Positions 1 to 6,493 of a stretch of 26,538 nucleotides of DNA are shown here, in pieces (the first letter of the stretch is position 1; every line of letters begins with the position of its first letter). The DNA lies in contig DGXB01000034.1 of the NCBI GenBank assembly GCA_002396205.1, forward strand, positions 1-26,538. The letters run 5' to 3'. The stretch is from Bacteroidales bacterium UBA4243 (GTDB lineage: Bacteria; Bacteroidota; Bacteroidia; Bacteroidales; F082). The position numbers and the translations under genes are program-made. Below the pieces are notes generated by a model, which was given only the letters and a program-made list of their open reading frames with translations, was not told the DNA's origin and made no database searches.

Positions 1-1220
1 AAGCCATAGGCCAGCAGGATGGCGCAGGCAATGGTAACCACCGGAACTGCGGTAGAAATCATGCCCAGGCCCACACCGTTGATGATGACGGTGGCAGGAC
101 CGGTCTGCGAGCTCTCGGCCAGCTTCTGCGTGGGCTTGTAGGAATGCGAGGTATAGTACTCGGTTACCTTGCCAATGATGACGCCCGCCAGGAGGCCGCT
201 CACCACGCTCAGGGACAGCATCCACCAGTTGGGGAATCCGAGGAGCCGGAAGATGCCGAAGGAGCACACCGCAATGAGGACGGCTGCGAGGTTGGTTCCG
301 CGGCTCAGCGAGCCCAGAAGGTCCTGCAGGTTGGCTCCCTCCTTCGTGCGCACCACGAAGATGCCCAGGATGGAGAGCACCACGCCGATGGCGGCAATGG
401 TCATGGGAGCCAGGATGGCCCGCATCTGCACCGCGGTACCATCGGCAAAGAAGGCCGATGCGCCCAGCGCCATGGTGGCGAGGATGGAGCCACAGTAACT
501 CTCGTACAGGTCTGCGCCCATGCCGGCGACGTCGCCCACATTGTCGCCCACATTGTCGGCGATGGTGGCGGGGTTGCGCGGGTCGTCCTCAGGGATGTTG
601 TACTCGGTCTTACCCACGAGGTCGGCACCGACGTCGGCAGCCTTGGTGTAAATACCGCCACCCACACGGGCGAACAGTGCCTGCGTGGAAGCACCCATAC
701 CGAAGGTCAGCATGGTGGTGGTGATGACGATGAGGTGGTCTTCAGCACCCACGAAATGGTCGAGCACGAGGAACCAAACGGACACGTCCAAAAGGGCAAG
801 ACCCACCACGACGAGACCCATGACGGCACCCGAGCGGAAAGCCACTTTCAGGCCGCTGTTCAACGACTTACGGGCGGCATTGGCGGTACGCGCCGAGGCG
901 TAGGTGGCCGTCTTCATGCCGAAGAAGCCCGCCAAGCCCGAGAAGAAACCACCCGTCAGGAAGGCGAACCAAACCCAGCCGTTCTGCAAGTCGAACAGAC
1001 TCATCACGAAGAAAAGGATGGCCAGGACCACAAACACGATGATCACCACCTTGTACTGCTGCTTCAAATAAGCCATGGCGCCCTTGCGGACGTGCGCAGC
1101 GATTTTCTTCATCAGGTCGGTGCCTTCGTCTTCTTTCATCATCTGCTTGTAGAAGATGAAAGCGAATGTCAGCGCCAGGATGGAGGCGCACAACACAATG
1201 TAAACAATACTGTTACTCAT
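1..1220 (-). CDS. hppA: Membrane-bound ion-translocating pyrophosphatase (5' part, runs off window)
   Basis: This integral membrane enzyme hydrolyses pyrophosphate and uses the energy to pump H+ and/or Na+ across the cytoplasmic membrane. The ATG is at 1218-1220 and about 406 residues are visible; the family is usually 650-760 residues, so the C-terminal part lies beyond base 1. The substrate-binding motif D-x7-K-x-E is intact (D196, K204, E206). It is followed by the acidic Mg-PPi motif DNVGDNVGD (222-230) and by GMGADLYESY. Many hydrophobic segments flank these motifs. The residues that separate K+-dependent from K+-independent enzymes are in the missing half, so ion specificity cannot be read here. 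Some Bacteroidota members are known to pump both Na+ and H+. The gene is divergent from the nuclease/permease operon and has its own TAnnTTTG promoter. Confidence 0.95.
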   Translation of the reverse strand, partial: MSNSIVYIVLCASILALTFAFIFYKQMMKEDEGTDLMKKIAAHVRKGAMAYLKQQYKVVIIVFVVLAILFFVMSLFDLQNGWVWFAFLTGGFFSGLAGFFGMKTATYASARTANAARKSLNSGLKVAFRSGAVMGLVVVGLALLDVSVWFLVLDHFVGAEDHLIVITTTMLTFGMGASTQALFARVGGGIYTKAADVGADLVGKTEYNIPEDDPRNPATIADNVGDNVGDVAGMGADLYESYCGSILATMALGASAFFADGTAVQMRAILAPMTIAAIGVVLSILGIFVVRTKEGANLQDLLGSLSRGTNLAAVLIAVCSFGIFRLLGFPNWWMLSLSVVSGLLAGVIIGKVTEYYTSHSYKPTQKLAESSQTGPATVIINGVGLGMISTAVPVVTIACAILLAYG

Positions 1221-1277
1221 AGGGTTATAATTTAGTTAAACTTGAATAATAATTCGAAAACAGTACTTTTGACGGGA

Positions 1278-1305
1278 CAAAAATAAGGACAAAATAAATT
1301 GCAAA
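1278..1305 (-). promoter_or_regulatory. Probable promoter of hppA
   Basis: Read on the minus strand, 1285-1278 is TATTTTTG, a full match to the Bacteroidota -7 element TAnnTTTG. A TTTG lies at 1305-1302, 16 nt upstream, which is short for the usual -33 spacing. The leader to the ATG is about 50 nt. The -7 match is seen; promoter activity is inferred. Confidence 0.5.
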
Positions 1306-1345
1306 CCTAATTTTTTTCGCGGATTTTTTCGTTGGAGCAACTTTT

Positions 1346-1377
1346 TTTGGCTTTTTCCGAAAAAGTCCCTACTTTTG
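1346..1377 (+). promoter_or_regulatory. Promoter of the nuclease/permease operon
   Basis: TTTG at 1346-1349 and TACTTTTG at 1370-1377 are separated by 20 nt. This is a full match to the Bacteroidota -33/-7 consensus. Transcription would begin near 1384, leaving a leader of roughly 90 nt before the ATG at 1473. A small CTTTTT/AAAAAG dyad sits in the spacer. Confidence 0.65.
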
Positions 1378-1472
1378 ACGATTGAAGGAAGAAGGTTTTG
1401 CTCCGAATTAAACATTTCATAATCAGTTTTTTACACAAGCAACGCCTCTTATCCTTCCTAAACTGAACGACA

Positions 1473-2066
1473 ATGAACAAGGTCAATTTGGAAATCATCG
1501 GCTTGACGTACAGCGAATCCTCGACGGGGGCATACGTCTTGGTATTGGGCGACAAGAACTCGCGTCGCCGTCTGCCTATCGTCATCGGAAATGCCGAAGC
1601 CGAGTCAATCGCCGTGGGCATCGAGAAACACAAGAACGGACGGCCCCACACCCACGACCTCTTCCTGAGGTTTGCCCATGAGTTTGGCGTGCAAATCATG
1701 GAGGTGGTCATCAACCGTTTCCGCGACGGCGTGTATTACTCCATGTTGGTGTGTAAGCAAGGCGACGACCTCACGATGGTCGACGCGCGTCCGTCCGACG
1801 CCATCGCCATCGCCGTGCGTGTGGGCTGCGAGATCTACGCCTACGAGAGCGTCATGGAAGAGGCTGGCATCATCATGGACGACATGGACGAGCCGACAAA
1901 TGACGGGCCAGAAGACGACAATAATATTAATAAGGTGCAAAACGAGCCAGACCTTGAATTATTGACCCTCAACGAACTGGAAGACTTGCTTCAGATGGCC
2001 ATCGACGACGAGGACTACCAAAAGGCGGCGCAAATCCGGGATGAAATTAAAAGTAGGAGTTTATAA
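1473..2066 (+). CDS. Bifunctional nuclease (DUF151) family protein with C-terminal UVR motif
   Basis: This 197-residue cytoplasmic protein has a DUF151/BFN domain over residues 1-130. The family motifs seen are LPIVIGNAEAESIA (34-47) and DARPSDAIAIA (104-114). An acidic linker (about 135-160) leads to a UvrB/UvrC-type helical motif at 166-195 (LNELEDLLQMAIDDEDYQKAAQIRDEI, given in parts: NELEDLL then YQKAAQIRDEI). Plant and bacterial members are reported to have DNase and RNase activity, but the cellular role in Bacteroidota is not settled. The ATG at 1473 is supported by an upstream promoter and a good fit of the N-terminus to the family; no Shine-Dalgarno is present. It is followed after 14 nt by the nucleoside permease, so the two are probably co-transcribed. 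A link to nucleotide salvage is inference only. Confidence 0.88.
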   Translation: MNKVNLEIIGLTYSESSTGAYVLVLGDKNSRRRLPIVIGNAEAESIAVGIEKHKNGRPHTHDLFLRFAHEFGVQIMEVVINRFRDGVYYSMLVCKQGDDLTMVDARPSDAIAIAVRVGCEIYAYESVMEEAGIIMDDMDEPTNDGPEDDNNINKVQNEPDLELLTLNELEDLLQMAIDDEDYQKAAQIRDEIKSRSL

Positions 2067-2080
2067 CTAAATCAACGAAT

Positions 2081-3355
2081 ATGAAAGCAATCAAATTCAG
2101 ACTTATCGTGATGAACTTCCTCATCTTTGCGGTGTGGGGAGCTTATCTCTGTTCTTTGGGCATCTATCTCAGCAAGATCGGCATGGGTGCCAACATCGGG
2201 AAATTCTTCGCCATCCAAGGTGTCGTCTCCCTTTTCATGCCCGCATTGATGGGTATCGTGGCCGACCGCTGGATACCGGCACAAAAGCTCTTGGGCATCT
2301 GCCATTTCCTCGCCGCCGTCTTCATGGCCTTGGCGGGTTACATGGGAATGAAATACGGTAGCGCGGTCAGTTTCGGGCAGCTGTTCCCGTTCTATGCGCT
2401 CAGCGTGGCTTTCTTCATGCCCACCATCGCCTTGGGCAACTCTGTGTCGTACAACGCCTTGACAAAAGCAGGCTTGGACACAGTAAAGGCCTTCCCTCCT
2501 ATCCGTGTGTTCGGCACCGTCGGTTTCATCCTTTCGATGTGGATTGTCAACTTCACAGGATTCAAAAACGGTTATGAGCAGCTGTTTGTGAGTGCCGTTT
2601 GGGGACTCATTCTCGCCGTCTATTCGTTCACCTTGCCCAACTGCCCTGTCAATAAGAATGTGGAGAGCAAGTCGTTCATCGATACCTTCGGGCTGCGTGC
2701 CTTCGCGCTGTTCAAGGACTCGCGCATGGCCGTGTTCTTCATCTTCTCGTTCCTCTTGGGCATGTGCCTGCAAGTGACCAACGGTTTCTGCACGCCTTTC
2801 TTGGATGCTTTCGGGCAGTCGCCGGAATACGCCAATGCCTTTGCGGTGAAGAACAACGTGTTCCTGTCGTCCATCTCGCAAGTGTCTGAAACGCTGTGCA
2901 TCCTCTTGATTCCCTTCTTCTTGAAGAAGTTCGGCATCAAGAAGGTGATGCTCATCGCCTTCGGCGCATGGGCATTGCGTTTCTTCTTCCTCGGCGCAGG
3001 CGGCCCGACGGGCTTCGGCCTCGTGTTGTTCATCCTCTCGATGATTGTCTACGGCGTGGCCTTCGACTTCTTCAACATCAGCGGTTCGCTCTTCGTCGAC
3101 CAAAACACCGACGAGAAGATTCGCAGCAGCGCCCAAGGCGTCTTCATGATGATGACCAACGGCCTCGGCGCCACCATCGGTTCATTCTGTGCCCAAGCTG
3201 TGGTGAACCATTTCACCCTCGGCAAGACCAACTTCGACGAGCTGATGGCTGGCTGGTCGTCGGCTTGGTATGTGTTTGCGGCTTTTGCATTGGTGGTGGG
3301 CGTTTTGTTCGCCATCTTGTTCAAGTACAAGCACGAGCCTGAATCAGGCAAATGA
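2081..3355 (+). CDS. Nucleoside permease, NupG-type MFS (nucleoside:H+ symporter)
   Basis: This 424-residue inner-membrane transporter has about twelve hydrophobic segments. The N-terminus (MNFLIFAVWGAYLCSLGIYL) and the ALGNSVSYNAL and FPPIRVFGTVGFI segments are typical of the nucleoside:H+ symporter branch of the major facilitator superfamily. It probably imports nucleosides driven by the proton gradient. Length is normal for the family. It starts 14 nt after the bifunctional nuclease, with no promoter between, so it should be the second gene of that operon. Its stop (3353-3355) is only 4 nt from the stop of the convergent TonB-dependent receptor, leaving no room for a conventional terminator. 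Exact substrate is not readable from sequence. Confidence 0.88.
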   Translation: MKAIKFRLIVMNFLIFAVWGAYLCSLGIYLSKIGMGANIGKFFAIQGVVSLFMPALMGIVADRWIPAQKLLGICHFLAAVFMALAGYMGMKYGSAVSFGQLFPFYALSVAFFMPTIALGNSVSYNALTKAGLDTVKAFPPIRVFGTVGFILSMWIVNFTGFKNGYEQLFVSAVWGLILAVYSFTLPNCPVNKNVESKSFIDTFGLRAFALFKDSRMAVFFIFSFLLGMCLQVTNGFCTPFLDAFGQSPEYANAFAVKNNVFLSSISQVSETLCILLIPFFLKKFGIKKVMLIAFGAWALRFFFLGAGGPTGFGLVLFILSMIVYGVAFDFFNISGSLFVDQNTDEKIRSSAQGVFMMMTNGLGATIGSFCAQAVVNHFTLGKTNFDELMAGWSSAWYVFAAFALVVGVLFAILFKYKHEPESGK

Positions 3356-3359
3356 CTTT

Positions 3360-5285
3360 TCAAAACCGGTAATTCACCATCACTTCAAAACTCCTGCCCG
3401 GCATGGCTCGCCAAATCACATTTTGGTAAGCCTTGTCGGTGAGGTTGTTGCAGCGTAGCTCAATACGAAACTTCTTGATTTGCTTGCCAATAGAGAGGTG
3501 ATGCAGCACATACGAAGGTAGGTCGTAGGCGAAAAACTCCTGCTCGTTATAGGAAGTGCTACGTCGCCCTGTCATCTCGATGGTGTAGCCCATGTTCCAA
3601 GTTTTCCATTGCACGTTGAGGAAAAAGTTGGCATGATGGCGCGGAATGTAGATAAGCTGCTTTCCGTTTGTGCCTTGCTGGTGGGCTTTCTCGCTTTCGT
3701 CGGTGGTAACGGTGAATACGTAGTTGCCCGACAGCGTGACTTTCCAATTCTCCTTGACAAACGCCGCATCAATGTGGTTCTCGATGCCTCGCGCATAGAC
3801 CTTCGAGACATTCTCAGGCACCCAGAAACGGTATGAGGTAGGCATCCATTGGATCCAATTCTTCACGTTCGAGAAATAGCCACCCGTCCGCAAATCAAGT
3901 TTGAAGGGGCCTTTTTGCAAACCATATTTCAATGCCAAATCGACGGTGCGACCGTTTTCAGGCAGCAAATCGGGATTGCCTCCTGGATACCAGTAAAGGT
4001 CGTTCAAGGAAGGGTTACGGTAGTTATGGCTGTAGCCGATGGTAAAGCTAACAGCCTTATAGAAAGGAAGTTGATAGGAGAATGTAGTTGTAGGGAACAG
4101 TCCCATAGGCTTGCCGTCGGTCCAATCGTAACGGGCTGTAAGCGTTAGGTCGGCGCAGTCGAAGGGCTTGCCGTTGAGGGCGGCGTAGGCCGAGACGACG
4201 TTACGGCGTTTCTCGCCTTCATAGTTGTTGCTCCTCACCTGCTCGTTGTCCCATTGCAGCTTGGCCTTCAAGGTCCACGACTTGTAGAGTTGCTGCTCCA
4301 AATTGGCGATTTGGTGCAAAATCAAGGCATGGTTCTCTGAGTTGATGAAAGTGACCGTGTCGTCGGTGACAGGATTGCGTGTCAACAAAAAATAGCGTTG
4401 GTTTTCCACGAAAGCCGCCGACTTCAGTTGAAGGCTACCCGTGGCCCAATACGTCTTGAACGAAACGAAGTTACGCGAGAAGTTATCCTTGGTCCATTCT
4501 TCCAAATTGATGTTGAGCACATTAGGCATAATTGGCGGCAAGTTACGCTTGTTCCATTGGTTCCAGGATGAGACAGAAACGACGTTGTTGCCTAACATCA
4601 CACTCGCTTCGGGCATCACCCCATAGTCGACGAAATCGGCATTGCGTTGCTTCATCTTCTGGTGCGGTATGGTGGCTAAGTTCTCGTATTCGAAGTCGTT
4701 GTCCGACGAGTTGCGGTAGGCCTTCACGCGAAACGAGAATTTCTTGCCATAGTTGCCCACGGTGACGAAGCTACCCAGCGTGTTGAAACTGCCATAAGTC
4801 TGCTTCAGGTCGAGCAGGAAGCCATCGCCGAAATGGTGCGTGTTGTCGATGTTGACCGATCCTCCCAAGCCGCCACTGTTGGTGGAGGTGCCACTGCCCC
4901 AGTTGAGGCTCACATCGTCGGCCAAAAAAACGGGTATCGTGCTGAAGTCGACCTGACCGAGGCTTGGTGCATTGAGTTGGAAACCATTCCAGAGCACGAG
5001 GGTGTGGCTGGCCGTAGTGCCACGAAACGAAGCCGTCGACGTGCCACCCGGACCATAGGTCTTGATGAAAACGGGACTGTGCTGGATAAGCAGGTCGGCA
5101 AGGTTGGATGTACTCTTGGATTGCAAAACGAGGGTGTCGAGTTTCTTGGCAACCAGTGGTTTCAAGGCTTCGATGTCGCTCCGTTCGGCATTCACCTCAA
5201 CGGAATGAAGCATAATAGTATCTTGGGCATGAAGCCGCAGCGACATGCCCAAGATCATTAAGAAAAAGAAAACGAGACGTTTCAC
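3360..5285 (-). CDS. TonB-dependent outer-membrane receptor (BtuB-sized)
   Basis: This 641-residue protein has a signal peptide (1-20, cleaved after LRLHA) and a possible TonB box just after it (DTIMLHSVEV). A plug domain follows (about 55-160, with SFRGTTASHTLVLWNGF), then a 22-strand-type beta barrel ending in the usual terminal Phe (MVNYRF). It lacks the N-terminal carboxypeptidase-like domain of SusC proteins. Size and plug resemble BtuB-like receptors, but I see no cobalamin riboswitch upstream, so the substrate (cobamide, siderophore or other) stays open. The start is GTG at 5283-5285 and overlaps the TGA stop of the upstream MORN-repeat gene as GTGA, so translation is probably coupled. 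It ends 4 nt from the convergent nucleoside permease. Confidence 0.9.
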   Translation of the reverse strand: MKRLVFFFLMILGMSLRLHAQDTIMLHSVEVNAERSDIEALKPLVAKKLDTLVLQSKSTSNLADLLIQHSPVFIKTYGPGGTSTASFRGTTASHTLVLWNGFQLNAPSLGQVDFSTIPVFLADDVSLNWGSGTSTNSGGLGGSVNIDNTHHFGDGFLLDLKQTYGSFNTLGSFVTVGNYGKKFSFRVKAYRNSSDNDFEYENLATIPHQKMKQRNADFVDYGVMPEASVMLGNNVVSVSSWNQWNKRNLPPIMPNVLNINLEEWTKDNFSRNFVSFKTYWATGSLQLKSAAFVENQRYFLLTRNPVTDDTVTFINSENHALILHQIANLEQQLYKSWTLKAKLQWDNEQVRSNNYEGEKRRNVVSAYAALNGKPFDCADLTLTARYDWTDGKPMGLFPTTTFSYQLPFYKAVSFTIGYSHNYRNPSLNDLYWYPGGNPDLLPENGRTVDLALKYGLQKGPFKLDLRTGGYFSNVKNWIQWMPTSYRFWVPENVSKVYARGIENHIDAAFVKENWKVTLSGNYVFTVTTDESEKAHQQGTNGKQLIYIPRHHANFFLNVQWKTWNMGYTIEMTGRRSTSYNEQEFFAYDLPSYVLHHLSIGKQIKKFRIELRCNNLTDKAYQNVIWRAMPGRSFEVMVNYRF

Positions 5286-5953
5286 TTCTTTTTGGAGCCG
5301 TTGTCTTTCTGGACGTTATTGGCTTGCGGCTTCTGCTCGTAGGTCTTCACCTTGCCTTGCAGCTTGCCATCCTTGTAGTTAGCCTCTTTCTTCAGCTGAC
5401 CGTCTTCGTAATACGACTTCTGCTGACCGTTGAATTGGCCGTCCTTGTATTCGATGGTCATTTTCTTTGCGCCGTTCTCATAGAACCAAGTGGTCAAACC
5501 GTTGCGGTAGCCGTCCTTGTAGGCCGCCACTTCGAGGTTGCCGCCCTTCTCGTAGCACAAGATCTGCTCGCCGTCCATGACACCATTCTTATAGGTGTTC
5601 AACTTTGAAAGACGACCGCCGCGATACCACTCGCTGACTTGGCCTTCAAGCACATTATTCTTATACTCAGCCTTTTTCGTAATCGAACCTGTCTTGTCGA
5701 TTTCCACATAAATGCCGTTCATCTTGCCATTCTCGTAGTTGACGATCTTCTTGGGCAAGTAAGAGTTGTTGAAATACTCCATCCAAGTGCCCACTTTCTG
5801 TCCGTTCACGACCTCACCTTCAATGGAGAAATCGTGCGCCTTGGCAGTGAACTTGCCGTTAGGGGCTTTCGAAACATCAACGCTTTCAATCGTTTGTGCA
5901 AACATGTTTTGGGCAAAAAACGCCATTACAATGATAATCAAAGTCTTACGCAT
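5282..5953 (-). CDS. Secreted MORN-repeat protein (MORN_2 / YwqK-like)
   Basis: This 223-residue protein has a signal peptide (about 1-19, ending MFAQ) and then roughly seven MORN_2-type repeats of about 22 residues. Recognisable units include YENGKMNGIY, YKNGVMDGEQ, YKDGYRNGLTTWFYENG, YKDGQFNGQQKSYYEDG and YKDGKLQGKVKTY. The C-terminus is Lys-rich. Databases often call such proteins 'YwqK family antitoxin', but nothing here supports a toxin partner; I regard that label as misleading. The repeat forms an extended beta surface likely to act in the periplasm or at the outer membrane. It is the first gene of a two-gene operon with the TonB-dependent receptor, joined by a GTGA overlap, so a role in receptor assembly or accessory binding is plausible but inferred. 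Confidence 0.85.
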   Translation of the reverse strand: MRKTLIIIVMAFFAQNMFAQTIESVDVSKAPNGKFTAKAHDFSIEGEVVNGQKVGTWMEYFNNSYLPKKIVNYENGKMNGIYVEIDKTGSITKKAEYKNNVLEGQVSEWYRGGRLSKLNTYKNGVMDGEQILCYEKGGNLEVAAYKDGYRNGLTTWFYENGAKKMTIEYKDGQFNGQQKSYYEDGQLKKEANYKDGKLQGKVKTYEQKPQANNVQKDNGSKKK

Positions 5954-5977
5954 AGTCTGATTCTTTTAATTGTTGGA

Positions 5978-5985
5978 CAAAATTA
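5978..5985 (-). promoter_or_regulatory. -7 element upstream of the MORN/receptor operon
   Basis: On the minus strand 5985-5978 reads TAATTTTG, a full TAnnTTTG match 25 nt upstream of the ATG. No well-spaced TTTG -33 element is seen. Activity is inferred. Confidence 0.5.
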
Positions 5986-6074
5986 GAAAATTCATTCCAA
6001 ATGGCATCAATTTTCGTGCAAATTCTTCAAAATTCAGATTTTTTTCGCAATTTTGGCACAAATTTGGAACCAAG

Positions 6075-6377
6075 ATGAAAAAGATAGAAGTCAAGAACTT
6101 TAAACTCTACACTACTGCTGTCATCACCATAGAGTGGAAAAACGAACTCCTCAATGTCGACCTCGACCTTGCCATGATGCTGAAAATGATGCGTTTGGAG
6201 GGCCTAACGGAAAACGACATCGACTATTACAGCCGTGCCGGACAACCCATCCCATTCAAGAAGGTGACGCTTTACCTCTTCCAGGACGACGACAAGCCCG
6301 GTCAATACTACACCGACGAATCGTTCGATGAAGACGACGACCCGACGGTGTTCTATGTTGAACTCAAGGAACAGTAA
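6075..6377 (+). CDS. Conserved-looking 100-residue acidic protein, function unknown
   Basis: I do not recognise a named domain. From the ATG at 6075 the protein is 100 residues, predicted cytoplasmic, with no signal peptide or membrane segment. It has a basic N-terminus (MKKIEVKNFKLYTT), a central helix-like segment (DLDLAMMLKMMRLEGLTENDIDYY) and a strongly acidic C-terminal third (DESFDEDDDPTVFYVELKEQ). The reading frame is open back to 5970, but those 35 residues come from A/T-rich, divergent-promoter DNA and do not look like protein, so I choose 6075. It is divergent from the MORN/receptor operon and convergent with the NfnA/NfnB-like gene; a palindromic repeat fills the gap after it. Confidence 0.65.
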   Translation: MKKIEVKNFKLYTTAVITIEWKNELLNVDLDLAMMLKMMRLEGLTENDIDYYSRAGQPIPFKKVTLYLFQDDDKPGQYYTDESFDEDDDPTVFYVELKEQ

Positions 6378-6379
6378 CA

Positions 6380-6486
6380 GTCATTGCGAACGCAGTGAAG
6401 CAAATCAAAGATTCGACGAAGTCAATCCAGGCAAAAGTCATTCGATTTTATGCCTGGATTGCTTCGTCGTTCCTCCTCGCAATGAC
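6380..6486. repeat. Nested palindromic interspersed repeat (GTCATTGCGA type)
   Basis: The outer arms are GTCATTGCGA at 6380-6389 and TCGCAATGAC at 6477-6486. Inside them CGACGAAG (6414-6421) pairs with CTTCGTCG (6462-6469), and AATCCAGGCA (6424-6433) pairs with TGCCTGGATT (6451-6460), leaving a loop of 17 nt. From memory, this matches a repeat family common between genes in Bacteroidales. It starts 3 nt after one stop codon and ends 8 nt before the convergent stop, so it may serve as a two-way terminator or mRNA 3' end stabiliser. Confidence 0.8.
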
Positions 6487-6493
6487 TTAAACG

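Noticed and set aside
144..1235. A 363-residue open frame on the plus strand opposite hppA
   Set aside because: It is extremely rich in His, Glu and Gly and has no domain; the minus strand carries the intact pyrophosphatase motifs.
1221..1472. A small RNA or tRNA in the longest gene-free stretch
   Set aside because: It holds two divergent promoters and A/T-rich DNA; no cloverleaf or stable independent hairpin with terminator was seen.
2072..3136. A 354-residue minus-strand frame opposite the nucleoside permease
   Set aside because: It is a charged, low-complexity shadow of a hydrophobic transporter gene.
5282..5953. A toxin-antitoxin module, as the usual YwqK label suggests
   Set aside because: The protein has a signal peptide and is coupled to an outer-membrane receptor; there is no toxin-like neighbour.
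5970..6074. A 35-residue N-terminal extension of the acidic 100-residue protein
   Set aside because: It overlaps the divergent promoter region, is A/T-rich and encodes Phe/Asn/Lys-rich sequence unlike the rest.
5954..6074. A cobalamin riboswitch ahead of the BtuB-sized receptor operon
   Set aside because: The upstream region is only about 120 nt and I see no B12-box-like sequence or suitable stems.
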